Positions 48,748 to 61,757 are shown, counted from the stretch's first letter. The stretch: 64,000 bases of DNA from Notospermus geniculatus (GCA_002633025.1 NMRB01000148.1:149894-213893); one strand, 5' to 3'. Notes: generated by a model from the sequence alone, not told the origin. Numbers and translations: made by a program.

Positions 48748-49554
48748 GGCCAATATCCTTCACAATACAACAATCATTAAGTACAAGCACAGGAAAGAAA
48801 AAAACTACATGATGTAAGTGATCCCATTTCTCCAAGCCTTTGCTAATACCAATTCCAAGAGTACACCTTTGCCAGCATTTGTCTGTGTATCTAACAGAAT
48901 GATAGAGAGACAGTTATTAGTGTCATTGAGGGTAATGTGTAATTGCTCTGGGATCTGACAAGTTTAATAATTAATACTACTACCTAAGTCTCAACTAAAA
49001 ATGCAGAAAATGTGGCCCGCTAGTTTTATTGGGTGATACACCAAAATTGCTGTTGGAAGATCACGGAAACCTGGCTTTGCCACTAGCTCCTGCAATAATA
49101 TCATTTCAAAAGCGTCAGTGTCTGGACTTCGATTCGACAACGTCCTGCTGTGTGTCAGCAGTACCGACCATCACCAACAGGAGAAGCTGGACTCAAGCAG
49201 TGCCAGCCCCCTGTGGACCTTACAACTACGATTTTGGTGTATGACAAAGCAGGCCAATGCATCACCGTTACCGCTCCAATCTAAATGCCCGAGCAGTTTT
49301 TAAGCATTCCAATAGGAGGCATCTTTGAAAGGAAATATACTGTACATGTACATGTAAGTTTAATTCCAACAACAATCCATTATTTCCCAATTGACAGTTT
49401 GAGGCTTTTTTTAATAGACTAGACACACATCTTAGAAATAAATGCAGAATACGTTACTTTAGTGAATTATTCCAAATCGGTGATGGCAAACAAGTATTAA
49501 ATGCAATTCATCCTCTTGATAGCTGTAAACAGCATTGTAAAGCGTGGTAAAGAT

Positions 49555-50531
49555 AACTAATTTAAGTAAATATTATACAACCTATGCGACAAAAAAATCT
49601 ATTGCACAATGTTCAGACTAGAATCAACTCATCCAATGGAATTACTGTACACAAGATACCTCAAAACTGCAGAGGCAGGAGAAAATTTAAAGCAGCGCAC
49701 CCTGTAGGCCTACGGAGGAACTGATCAAAAATACCATAATGATAATTTGTGATTTTTAATACGGGTACTTAACCCTTGCCCTGAATAGTGCTTGAAACTG
49801 CAGTCAGCTATGTTAATCAGAATATTATGGGATGTTTCGTACTCAATTCTTGCAAAAAAGTAAACAGGTCATGTGGTTTCCTTACAATATCATGGAGTTT
49901 TCGCAAAGCCCCCGAAACGCCAACGCGAACGTCTATCCTTCTGTTCGGGGCTCTCTTCGTGGCATCGAACAATGGGTTTGGCGTTCGCGTTGGCGTTTCG
50001 GGGGCTTTGCAAAAACTCCCTAATATCTCAGCTGATGGCCCGCAAAGTACAAATGCCAGGCATTCTAAAGAAGATTGGCAGTTCTCCGTGACAACTTGGT
50101 TAGACCATACCACATTGCATTTTGACTAAATCGTTATTAATTTTAATCGTAAACTGATGACGTCATCACAAGCATGGCGTGTGATTGGTCAAAATATATA
50201 ATAGGCCTATGTGGGAGATTGAGATGATAGTTTCACTCAGAAGAAGAGGCAAATAAGAAGTTGTTTACATTTTTACCATTCTAGGGTTATCCGTTCATCG
50301 TCATCGATGTTTCGCGTTTGACTTCCGAATTTAATGGTAAAATTAATGTATACACATGTACCTCAGCTTCGCATTTGCCCCTTCGGCTATCCTATCCTTT
50401 CATAGAATATCCCCCTATTTTGCAATCCGATGAAACACAATAAGTTATGTTGTCCTTTTTACACATATTTACAACGTAATAAATACAAAAGACGGCTTTG
50501 AAAAGTCCTGAATTCAGTCACTTCATAAAGT
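49555..50531. other. Non-coding sequence including the likely 3' UTR of ERG
   Basis: Right part is downstream of the ERG stop on the minus strand; a hairpin element occupies 49894-50019. No further exon. Confidence 0.5.
49894..50019. mobile_element. Hairpin element GGAGTTTTCGCAAAGCCCCC
   Basis: 126-bp palindrome. Arms of about 45 bases include CGAAACGCCAACGCGAACG and its complement. Lies just downstream of ERG. Confidence 0.8.
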
Positions 50532-51061
50532 CTACGCATAGTACGAACCAATATGTGACGTCATATGCCCTGAATGATGTGTCATCGCGTGATTGGCTAA
50601 ACTTGGATACATATTTGCACTAGCGGATGACCAATAGCTAGACGGAGAGGTGAAGAAACCGGATGTTGTTGACGGAAGAGGCGCATGCGCATTCATGAAA
50701 TTTAACTTGGTGTTGTGGTGATAACTAGACATGAACAAGTCCTGTTGGTATTTATAGGCAGTTGGGTCGGTTGTTGTCGGCTGCATGGCTTGTGCTAATC
50801 CAGCAAAGTCAAATTTATAAGCGTATCTTTTCCCATGGACTTTGGTCATAATGTTCTTATCGTAATAATAACGTAAAGCACGGCTGAGTTTGTCGTAATT
50901 CATATTTGGTTTGGATTTCCTTTCGCCCCATCTTCTCGCTACCTCGTCCGGGTCCGAGAGTTTGAACTCCCCGTTCGTTCCCTCCCACGTGATGCAGGCC
51001 GAGTTGGAACTGTCGCTTAGTAACTCGAGTAGAAACTGCCACAGTTGTATCTGGCCACTAC
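50532..51061 (-). CDS. ERG: ERG/FLI1-type ETS transcription factor, terminal coding exon (ETS domain + C-terminal tail)
   Basis: The terminal exon encodes 175 residues and a TAG stop. The first half is a complete ETS DNA-binding domain: helix 1 reads [12 protein letters not shown] (residues 3-14), followed by the [12 protein letters not shown] strand region, the [20 protein letters not shown] turn, and the recognition helix [17 protein letters not shown] (53-69). Its arginines 60 and 63 are the pair that contacts the GGA core in ETS proteins. The remainder is rich in H, S, Y and P and ends [11 protein letters not shown], matching the ERG/FLI1 C-terminus rather than other ETS subfamilies. The 3' splice site is a good polypyrimidine tract plus CAG, placing the exon start at 51061 with two bases completing a phase-1 codon. 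ERG-family proteins are nuclear activators in endothelial, mesodermal and skeletogenic programmes; that role is family knowledge, not read here. The gene name is firm at subfamily level; orthology to vertebrate ERG versus FLI1 cannot be split. An ATTAAA at 50330-50335 (minus) is a possible poly(A) signal. Confidence 0.97.
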
Positions 51062-51471
51062 CTGCAAAGATAGAAAAGGGGCGAAACGTTAGAAGATGAA
51101 TACATATTCAGCTCTACGTGTTTTTATTTAATGGAAAATAAGACACCACTATTGAGACACTTTACTCGACCGCCAAGAGTCTGTGATCTTGGGGAACTTC
51201 TGATGGAAAAAAGTGAACGCTTTGAGAAGATTGCAGTTACTGGTTCAGACTTCGTAACTGTTTTAACTTCTGGTAGCTCGACTAGAAAGTGCCTGAGGAA
51301 GACCCCGATTGGGGTCGAAAATTTGTGAGATTAAAAATTAGAAAGTTAAAAAGCCTCGCTATTCTAAATAAATCTAAAGTCTAGGTTGCTGGGATATTCG
51401 GGAGTTAAGAAATCGCTAATTAACGAAACACCAACGCCAACTTCTGACGTATATTTACATGTAGGCCTACA

Positions 51472-51627
51472 TTAGGGAGGTTAAGAAATCAAACGATAAA
51501 CGTAAACATTAACGACAACGTTATTTTTGTACCTAAAATGCAATATAAAATCTGGTGAATGTGTAGTATGAAAAATAACGTTGTCGTAAAGTTTACGTTT
51601 ATCGTTTGATTTCTAAACCTCCCTAAT
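51472..51627. mobile_element. Hairpin element TTAGGGAGGTT in the ERG intron
   Basis: Arms GAAATCAAACGATAAACGT and complement. Related to the inner part of 3395-3596. Confidence 0.75.
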
Positions 51628-52542
51628 ATCGTTCCATTCACGACAACACTAACGCTAACACCATTTATGACGTACACGTACATTTACATGTACGAAGTAA
51701 AAGAATGACGATAACGTTGGAGTCATCGACAGCAGAACGGCGATCTCTTAAATTCTCTATAACCCCTTTTAATTTACTGCAGTAGTAACTATTTCAGTCA
51801 TGCATCCACTCCTTGCTCACCTAACACGGAAAAAGTGACGGTACTTATTGCTTCGTCAGTTTCATTTACTTGATAAAAGAGCTGACCGTTGCAAGGTACA
51901 AACATGGAAAGCGATAAACGGAATAACTAATTAATTCTCCCTTGGGTAGTATTCATCCCAATACGCCATTAATCAAATAACACGAGATTTAATTAACGCG
52001 AGAGCAATTACCGTTGACCAATCATCGCTGTTAAACACAATGGGAGGCGGAAATTGAGAAAGTCTCCTGCCTTGGAAACCAATGCTCCACCCTCGATAAG
52101 CACCGTGGATGAAATGTACATATCATTTGAAATGTAGAGACACATAAATTGACGAGTACTTTCAAAATTCATTTAAATTTTGCAGTTTGTGACATTCTGC
52201 TTGCTCTGAATCACGTCTGAGCGTAACCATTGATAAAACTCCCACGTATTCATCTGCTCGCTTCGTACATTTCAACTGAAATCGACGCTCCACCTTCACT
52301 AGCAAATGCTGATGCAATGCGCATCTCATTTCGCAGCAGCAGAACTCGGTGAACCTGTCTTAGTCAACTAGATCCCACTTGACCACTCTGCGTTCACTCG
52401 TCATCAATATCAGCTACTTCAGCTGATTTTCAGAGAAGATGTCTTTGACCGTGGCTTAAACAGAGGCAATAAGTAAAGAGATGAATTCAGAATAAGGCTT
52501 AGCCTAAGAAGAGGAAAGGCGGAAATACATTAATTACTCTAC

Positions 52543-52624
52543 CTTGTTGTGCATTATGAGATTGTGACGACATTGGCGAGGTGGACAAGGGAAAAATAAG
52601 GGATGAGTTTGGCTGATGCGCCAT
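52543..52624 (-). CDS. ERG: Candidate alternative first coding exon of ERG (short ETS-only isoform)
   Basis: On the minus strand an ATG at 52624 opens 27 codons beginning MAHQPNSSLIFPLSTSPMSS and ending HNAQQ, then a single G and a donor GTAGAGT. The leftover G is phase 1, the same phase as the ERG terminal exon, so splicing gives ...[12 protein letters not shown]... in frame. An in-frame TGA lies three codons before the ATG, and no acceptor of the right phase is visible between them, which argues for a first rather than an internal exon. The resulting protein would be 202 residues: a short S/P/Q-rich head, the whole ETS domain and the ERG tail, without the Pointed domain. Only 1.5 kb separates it from the ETS exon. 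No TATA box at a sensible distance was identified. A chance open frame of 27 codons in the right phase with a donor is possible, so this remains a strong candidate rather than a certainty. Confidence 0.6.
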
Positions 52625-52934
52625 TATATAAGTTCATGTTGTTGTCTGTATCGTTCGTTTGGGGACGTGTTTGGAAATTTACATCTGCCACGGCAACTGA
52701 CTCAATTTCTCTGATTCTGCTACGTTTGCATTCTAATTTAAGATCTGGAGTTGTTACCAGGTTGCTGAATAGGGGGCGTTGCTGGTAAAAATATTGACTT
52801 GGGAGCTGGGCGCCAAATATGGCATTATTACAGCTCTCTACAGACCCTATTGGGTTAATTTAATGTACAGCAGAAGGAAACCGGAGTGCCCGGAGAAAAT
52901 CTGCGCTGTCAGAGAGAGTCGCCCTATCTCTCAC

Positions 52935-53003
52935 ATGAGGAGCGGATCCGAACCCGGAACCTCGGGTGTGATAGGCGCCGACGTTTCTGTTGCGCCACTC
53001 TGA
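52935..53003 (-). mobile_element. tRNA-derived SINE fragment
   Basis: On the minus strand an AGTGGCGCAACAG A box and a GGTTCGGATCC B box about 35 nt apart. No clear 3' tail. Confidence 0.55.
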
Positions 53004-53011
53004 CAGACCCC

Positions 53012-53103
53012 AAATGGTATCGGCCGAAATGGTATCGAAAGGGTACATGTATCGGTATCGGCCCAAATGGTATCGGCCCAAACGGTATCGGCCGAAATTT
53101 TTC
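53012..53103. repeat. Short tandem array, about 15-bp unit
   Basis: About five copies of AAATGGTATCGGCC(C/G) variants, directly beside the SINE fragment. Confidence 0.8.
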
Positions 53104-53645
53104 TAATAGAATGTTGTGACCTCCTTGTTCTCGCTATCGGGGAGTGTGTGAAATCAGTTAGGTACAGAAGGACCAAAATTTACAAGCTAAAATCAAAAGG
53201 AGAGTCATCATAATAGGCTATGTATGGTGTTTCCCCTGTTGACCTTTTCCAACAGTCGGCGGAGCAAGAGAAGCCATACACCCCTTTTTCCTGACTGTGT
53301 CTCGGGTATAACTAGACGGCAATCATAAATAAGGTATCATCTCGTCAACTGCTAATCAATGTTGATTGACGAGGTTTTCAGGTACAAAATGTTGGGGTGG
53401 GGTAAACTCTATCAAAATTCATTTTTTCAGGATCACTGCTCGGTAGAAATATCCTTTGTGAGCGTTTATCAATGTAAAAAGTTACAAACTTCACGTAAAT
53501 TTGTAACTCTTGACAGAATTCAAATCTGAGGTATTGATTTTAATGAATACAAGCCTGGTGGCGACAGGGCTCACTAAGTGGAGGGTTATGAATGGGAGTA
53601 ACAGAAAATAGATGGACAATTCGAATACTGTAATAGGTTGTACGC

Positions 53646-53838
53646 AGCCTATCCCTAAGGAACTATCCCTAAGGGACCTATCCCTAACCCTAACCCTAAG
53701 GAACTATCCCTGATGGACCTAACCCTAAGGGACCTAACGTAGGCCTCCTATCCCTAACCTAACCCTAAGAGACCTGACCCTAAGAGACCTATCCCTCAGG
53801 GACCTATCCCTAAGGGAACTAAACCTAAAAGGGACCTA
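53646..53838. repeat. Interstitial telomere-like array
   Basis: Degenerate tandem words CCTATCCCTAAGGGA and short pure runs of CCCTAACCCTAA. Confidence 0.8.
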
Positions 53839-56800
53839 ATAACCCTGCCGTATATATTACTGCGCATGCGCAAACGGAAGACGGCATTATAACTAAAAAT
53901 ATTGTCTGCCGGCATGCCGGCAAAATAAACACTTCGTAGGTTGTATCAGTATTTATTATCAGAGTCATCATGATCCAAAATACATGTCTGATCCGTCGTA
54001 TTTTCTGAGGAAGTTGCAGGGCTTTAGATAATTTTTAGGGCAACGAGTATTTATACTCTTCTGTCAGAATTTGAAAGAGTATTTTCACTCTTCAAAGGAG
54101 TATTCCATTAGTAAAGTATTGCAAACTGATAAATCTCAAGGAATATTTTACTCTTTCAGTTCTGGAATGAAGGAGTATTTTGAGATTTCAAGGAGTATTT
54201 TAAGCAAATAGGGGCCTACTCCTCTTGTCTTATCTATCTTAAGCCCTGAAGTTGGATTTGACAGTTAATAACGATTAATCAATGGATTCTAACCAAGAAA
54301 CTACCCCTCTCCAAAACACACTCATCAATATTAAGCAACAAACTCTTTACCGCAGGATATTCAAAGACAAACACACACTCCCTCAAAATTTGTTCGCCGC
54401 TGGTCAACATGCTAGTAATAACAATGCACTATATACACATCATCGCCAAATACTACATGTAGTAAACGTGACCTACTTAGGCTATTCACCACACGCAAGC
54501 TCCATGTATGTAGCGTAATCCCTGCAGACACGATTGAAGTAAAACAAGCGACCAGGTATTGTTCGGCTAGTCTTGCGTTCTCGGGAAAAAATCCGTCGAT
54601 TCGGTCTCTTTTCTCTCGACAACGACGTTATGGTAAAATCAAACACACTGACAAACAAAAACTAATGACAACTTGAATATTTTTCGAGCCAAGATCCGTA
54701 CACAATTCAACCCAATTAACTCACGCTCGCGCAAATCAGATTCGGCCCATTTTCGTCCTCCACAGACCCAACTCATTTCTCATTGCCAGGAAGGAAATCC
54801 AGCCTCACGCACGATACGCATCTGCTCTTTCAGCTCAAAAAAACCCTAATATCTCAAAAACTATGCAACGTATCAATATTTTGTTGACCTCAGACAAAAC
54901 TACATACAATTCACCGTATATATATACCACGATCAATAACATTGGACAAAACATGACTCCACAATCGCACGGAAACGAAAAATCTGACACGAAAATAAGG
55001 GTCACTTAGTGAGCCAAAAATTGGATGCATTGTCAAACGCGACGCCTGGGGACAACTGGCGCAACACCGGGGTGCAGGGAAAAGACGGATTAAATGATAG
55101 AACAAAACGGAACGGCTTATGGCGGCTGTTCTTGCCGCCGATGGCGATTGTTAAGTTGGTAATACTTTGATAATGCGGAGATTAAATTTGAAGCGAATTT
55201 AAGAACGGCGGCAAAATAAATAATGGATCCCACCAAGGTATCGACTGACTTAGATATATTTTCTACGAACTCAATCAGTTTTGCCACCTTTAAAACAATG
55301 CCGATGTAATTTACTGATTGAAATTACAAAATCACGAACGCAATTTCACGCGAGAGTGAGAATGGATGTGATTTTGCCTTGTCTGTCAAAATGGCTGACA
55401 GTGTTGACACAATTCATCGTCTGCTTCAATCAATTCGTGATCGGAGCCCTTCACAACTGGTTAAGCTAATTTTATGACTAACATCCACATCAAATCATGG
55501 TCTACATAAATAAGAAGCAGTGAATTGGAGAATGGGTTGGCCTCTAGCCGTACTTAGCCGCACTGAGAGCAAGAAATTGAAATCTAAACGTCCTTGTGAG
55601 CAATAGGTTATTGCCACTCTTTGTCCGTGCAGGGAATGGCTAATTTATTTCCGTATTATTGGTGGAGGACTCGTCAAGGCGAAGCAAGAGTAAATTTGCT
55701 ATATCGCTTCATCAGCGCCATCATTTTCCAAACCGGCTACTTTGCCTATCATCACCAGTCTGTGTGATTATACGCGTTACCCAGAGAAGCAACATGGTAT
55801 TTGAGTTAATTTCTTCCATATTAGACGCCTCAGAATGTTCGTCAGAACTGAACAAGGAAACGGACGCGTTCCCCTCTTCTCAGTTCTTGGAGGAGAATAG
55901 TGAGTGAGGTTTCGCAAGTCTGACGAAACACGAAGTACGAAATACGAAATTGGGACTTCATTCCCATGACGTAATGTATTTCAGGAGATGGTTGGTACCA
56001 CAAATATCGCCTTCTGCAAGAGCGTCTTTTAACGTATGACGTTAAATAGACTGATAGAGTTACGGTGTGTAATATTAAACTTTGAAATTTACATGTATCT
56101 TTCGTTTCCACTTCGTAGATACATGTACGAAGTGAAAATTTAAAAATTCGAGATGCACCATAACTCTCTCGGTCTTAAATGATATGCTAAAAGACGCAAT
56201 GGCAGCGGGGACATTGGTAGCAACCATCTCCAGAAATACATTAGGTCCTGGAAATGAACTTAAATTTCGTATTTCGCACTTCATGTTTCGCCAGAAACCT
56301 CGCTAATATCGGATGTTCTTAGCGATCGCTGTCTTCGTCACCGCACACAGCGCTGCTGAGGGAAGCGAGCAAGAATCACTCACTACCAGGATGGCTTTTC
56401 GACTCTTAAATGCAAAGAGGGCAATCCTCTGGTACACTAAACACCAGGAATCATGGATGGTACGTTAATCGTGCAGCAAATAGCTTCATAATCAAATGAA
56501 ACTTTATTGTTGCCACGGGAAACCAGCACACAAAATTTAGCAAATTAGATCTTGCGGTTCATTGAGTGAGAGTGTAGTTACTGGATGCTGTCTTAATAAG
56601 AGCCCAGGAGGTGTGGTGTATGGCTTCTATCTGTCTCTCTGGAGATAGTTACCCTCTGTTGTAATTGTGCTTTGTTTCAACGGAATGAAACGTGGTATTA
56701 TTTCCTCTTTGTTTCCTTCAGAGCGAGTACACTGTAAGTGCATCTTATATCGTATTGCTGGTGTGTCTTCCAGTACCCGCGCAAACCTACCACGGAAATT

Positions 56801-57469
56801 TCAGATCCACTCCTCCAGTGGTTCTCCAGTTATCGTCCAAAAATAACTTCAAAATGGCCGCCATGGCAGCCATCTTTGTGGAGCGACGGCCCTGGTTTTC
56901 TACAAGTGTCTTGTAGCGACAATCGTCATCAAGGTGGGGGGGGGGGGCAGTGATTTCTGATTCTGAAGATCTTCCCCTCACAATCAGAACATACATGTAG
57001 GGTGCTGTGCATTTTACGGGTGGGTCAGGAGAACTTTGAACAAGAGGCTTCGTTTGGGAAAAGCAATACAGAGGATGCACAACAAAGTCCATTTTCTTGC
57101 AAGTAACCAGCAAATGCCTTATAAAGTTCAGCAAATATTTGAAATGCACATCCGATGACTGAAACACGATGAATTTGACCCTAACCAATGGCATGTAGGA
57201 AATATGCATACAAATTAAAATCAATACACATTTGACATCCAGCAAACATCTCCCAGACAAGGTGAAGTCGTGGCAGGTTGATCGATGGGATTGGTTTTCT
57301 GTAGTATTATTGTCGAATTTCAGTTCATCCGCTAGATCAGGCGTTTACAGAAGCATGTTGGCCGAATTCCGCTGAATGCAGTCCAAAAAAGCTAACAAAT
57401 ATTACGATTACGTCAGTTAAAAAATATTTAAACATCCTGCCTTGGCTTGATAGCTGACAAGTAGCCGAC

Positions 57470-57875
57470 ATAAATCGAGTCCATGTGCTAAGGTAGATGT
57501 ACCATAATAAATCGAATCCCTGTGTTCAAGGCACTTGGACCATAATAAATCGAATCCCTGTGTTCAAGGCACTTGGACCATAATTAATCGAATCCATGTG
57601 TTCGAAGTCTACAACCAAATCCATGTGTTCACGGTAGGGTATGGACCATAATCAGTCAAATTCATGTGTTCAAGGTCTACATCATGTACTACATGGGGAC
57701 CATGAACAGTCGAATCCATGCGTTCAAGATACATGGACCATAATCAGTTATGTGTTCAAGATACATGGACCATAATCAGTTATGTGTTCAAGATACATGG
57801 ACCATAATCAGTCGAATCCATGTGTTCAAGTTACATGGACCATTATTCAATCGAATCCACATGTTCAACATCCAA
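57470..57875. repeat. Minisatellite, about 40-bp unit, in the ERG intron
   Basis: About nine to ten units of the type GTGTTCAAGATACATGGACC then ATAATCAGTCGAATCCAT. The last units are the most homogeneous. Confidence 0.85.
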
Positions 57876-60560
57876 ACTCCAAAAGACACATCGTCAGCAG
57901 CGCGGAAAAGTCTGAGATGCAACATCATCTTGTGAATCGTATTCACAGGAGCCATGCTTCCACTTTCCCTTTGGCTTTCTATTTCTGAATGACAATCATC
58001 CGTCTCCAACTCCCTGACTACCCCAACCACCGCCCGTCACTCGTTAGCCTACCCATCTCTCTAAATGGAATAGTTAATGTCTCACTTAACAGCCGAGATG
58101 GCCTACTGCTGCGTCCAAAGATGTCTTCTGAACGCTGAAATGGGATTAATTTGTGCTTGTCCCCGGGGTAGAGAGGACGTCTCACTGCCCGGGTTGCAAG
58201 TCACTCATGTGAAATGAACGTTAGATATCTCTGATTTATGAAGATGAATCCGAGTGAAAAGATACGTCCTGTGGCTGGCGTATCACAAGTTTGATCGCCC
58301 ATCTCTTAAATAAAAAGGAAAGTTAGATTATTGAAATTGTGATTTGTGAATGACGTTGGGGTATGGGCTGCTCCATGGGGCAAAATCACGTCGCATCGGA
58401 CAGTAAGCTGAGGTGCCTTGTGAGGCTACCTTTACAATGCTCTTTTCGAATCAATGCTCCACCTAAGGTTTTAAAAATACTGTCTAACTTCCTGTCAAAA
58501 GCATTAATAGAAATCGGTTGATTAACTCCACTTATCAATATGCTAAATTCTGTACCTCCATCTTGCAAAGCATTGGTGTATATACTTTGTTGATTATTGT
58601 GCTCTTAGCAATTTTGTATTGTTGAGCAACAAATAAATTGAAATTGAAGGGGCAAGTATACCTCATCTAACCAAGGAACACCTTGAGATGGCCTCTTCCG
58701 TGGTTACCTGAGGGCCAATAAACCTACGGCTTCGACCCTGATGGTAAAATCTTATACCATACGGATCAACAGTATCGTTTTGTAGGACGTTTCTTGTGGG
58801 TGATTAGGTACAATCATGAATATATGGTACAATGTAACATATGCCTGTTTTCGTTAGCATTACATATTATGTTCTGACACTAATTATGGCTTAGGACTAT
58901 GAAACGAGTTCAATTAATCCTGGGTCAAAATTTGATTCATGATCTGTCTCGCATTGTATCCCCTAAAATCATCTCGTGTTCGCTAGAATGTGCCCTTTCT
59001 GAAGGGCGGCTGCCTCACGTCATAATAAACATTTCATGTGAAATTTTTATTGTCCCCCTCGCTGCGGGACCTCCGTAAGTGTGAGAGGTACAGACAATGC
59101 TGTAATTGGTCTTGTATCCGATCGCTGAAATTCCCTGCACGTGTCATCAGCCAATCATTGTGCTTTGTTTTCTTTGCTGCGGTATTGTTTTCAGCGCGAA
59201 TATTATCGCGCAGTCGTGCGATGTTAAAATTTGGAAAATATCAAATCAAAAGATGAAAAGGGGATAAAAATGAAACAAAGCTTTGGAATCGTGGATCAAC
59301 AGTTGAAACCCTGATAAAATGTCACTGGCTAATATCGGCAAGGTAACTCGATTGATCATCATTGACAGCCCTTTAATTACCCTGAGCAGACGACAAAATG
59401 AACAATACACAATGCCTCATTTCCACGGGGACGTTATTTAAATTTGACATCACCGGTTTTGGCACGCAGACAAAATTAACAATGGTTGTTCTTTGCTCTT
59501 TGCAATATTCCGTGATTAATTGTTTAAACAATAATTTTGTGTTTTGCTAGTTATTGATTTAAAATTGCGCCCATGATCTCGCGGTTCGAAACTGACAATG
59601 TAGCGTCGAAACAATAGGCCCATCAAACATCGGACTAGTGTTGCGTGAACCGGATATGCCCAGTAAATCACAGAGGGTAGCAGCCATTTTTCAACCATAT
59701 TGTTTTTCTAAATGTCTCAGTCTGCGCATGGCATTGTTTTTGCTCGTCGGTGTGCTAGCATGCATGAAGTGTCAGCACTGACTAAGCATACAGATGGCTA
59801 TGACTCGGCGTTCCCCTTTTGTTTATGTACACTCGAAATCCATTAGGTTGCTAGGAGCCGAGGCGCTCACTAAAAGGGTCTCCACGAAACAGGAAGTCAA
59901 TTTAGCCCGTGAATATTTCCTCCATTCAAAACCGCCATAACGTCGACTTGATCACGTCATGATCTGACTCTATTTCCATTTCAACATAACCAATGACCTC
60001 GCACTAGATGGGACGATAAAAAAACCGGAATGAATAAAGCAAATCCGGCACAGCGGCAATGGGAATACTTCGTGTTATTCAGCCAATACAAAAATATAAC
60101 ACGTTCTGTAGGAACAAGGAAACTAAGGACGGAAAACAAGATATCCACGTCTTGTTTCCGTTTAGTTTCCGACGCCGACATTTATATCGTGAGTAAATGC
60201 TGAAACGGTAGTTAGTAGTAATATGTCGGGAAGGACTTGGAAGTAGCCTTTGCGTCGAGGAAATTGAAATCGGATGACGCACAGATCAAACCAATCGATC
60301 AGTAGTTGTCAATACATGTCTTTAAATTTGCATCTCTCGATTAGTGTATTCGAAATTATGAACGGGTCGAAATAAAAGTGGGACCCAAAAGCAGAACTAG
60401 CGAAACGAAGCAAAAACGATATCTTGGTAACGCCGCTTTTACATAGGAGCTCATTTTTTTCACTCGTCATTTGTGAAGAAAATTTTAAATAAATGAAGCA
60501 TTTCACTGATGTATTATTTTCTTGGTTTATAATCGGCAACAGCCAAAACAAGAATGTTGT

Positions 60561-60657
60561 CCATCCTCCCACATCGAGGGTTTTCGTCCCTCCTCTTCCT
60601 CCACTCACGCAAATGTATAACGAGGAGTGAGACCAAAACCCTGTTGTGGGAGGATGG
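60561..60657. repeat. Inverted repeat CCATCCTCCCACA
   Basis: Arms CCATCCTCCCACATCGAGGG and a near-complement ending GTGGGAGGATGG. Confidence 0.65.
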
Positions 60658-61318
60658 AATATACCCATTCCATATCAAGGCAGGACGACAACAATAACAC
60701 AGAAATTGGTTTGTGTCTAGGAAATAAGTTTCAGCAAAAACAAGATCTTTGCATCCAAACGACAGTCGCGTTTCCTCTTTCCATTTCCGATCACTGTCCC
60801 TCTATCCCTGGGCTTTAATCACCCAAGAGATTCAATTGTCGCCGTGAAAAGCCGTGATGTCGCGATAGACGCGGAATAAGGGGTAGCGATCTTGTGATTA
60901 TTTGAGATAAAAACTCTATTAGTGGGTGAATGGATTCTCTATTGGAAGCCGAGCAGGTCGCGCAAGGCGGGATGACGCATTAGCGATGTATGCATAGGAT
61001 GTAGAGATGCCGAAGAGTATTTGCAGTGTGACCGTCTAGTTTCCCTATGGTGTCTGTATGCCAGAAGACAGAACGAAACCCCAGATCCTTGGATTCTTCG
61101 AAATTGCTCAGCATAAGATCACCCCTGATGCCAATGCCAGACTGCTTATTCCGTCAAAGGAGACAGCGCTAACAATTTTGATGCATGATGCTCTGCTGAA
61201 CAACTTGATAAAGAGCAGTAGGCCCCTAAATAAAACTAAAAGCTCTGTTGCCCTGGGAACAATTTCAACATTTGAACAACATTCCTGTGCAACACTATCT
61301 TCTGACCCAGTATCCATT

Positions 61319-61436
61319 GGCTGATATTCATAAAAACTAGCAAATGCTTTTACTTCAAATTTTTTAGTGCATTTACATTGGACCTCGCTGTGCAAATCTT
61401 AAGTAAAAGCATTTGCTAACTTTTATGAATACAGCC
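61319..61436. mobile_element. MITE GGCTGATATTCATAAAAACT
   Basis: Inverted arms AGCAAATGCTTTTACTT / AAGTAAAAGCATTTGCT. A decayed second copy at 61505-61605 and a half copy at about 43041-43080. Confidence 0.75.
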
Positions 61437-61504
61437 ATTGCCAACAGCAACATTTGAACAACATGTTGGCAAAATCTCTTGTCTGTACACACTTGACACA
61501 TTGG

Positions 61505-61605
61505 GTCATATGAATAAAGATTAGCAAATGCTTTTACTTCATATTTGTACTACAGCATTGCCTAGTGCATATTGCAAAATTCAGGTAAAAGCATTTACAT
61601 GTAGG
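61505..61605. mobile_element. Decayed MITE of the same family as 61319-61436
   Basis: TTAGCAAATGCTTTTACTTC and GTAAAAGCATTTACATG remain. Confidence 0.6.
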
Positions 61606-61757
61606 CCTGCTAGTCTAATACACGTATTGGTGTTGTTTTCTGAATGTTGGAAAACAAATGTTGCCAGTGTACGCCGACCTTTAGTGATTTAGTAAGTTCC
61701 ACGACTACAACGTGACTTTCTCTTATCAAAATTTGGAGACTGTGAAAGGTGAACCTT

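Larger units (their letters stand above)
46494..49554. repeat. Block D2: second copy of the third duplicated segment
   Basis: Collinear with D1 but with a 766-bp TIR element (47055-47820) and without the TTAA MITE. Confidence 0.9.

Noticed and set aside
56787-57260. 157-codon minus-strand frame in the ERG intron
   Set aside because: No recognisable domain, contains simple-sequence parts (a poly-C/G run), and has no splice signals in phase with ERG exons.
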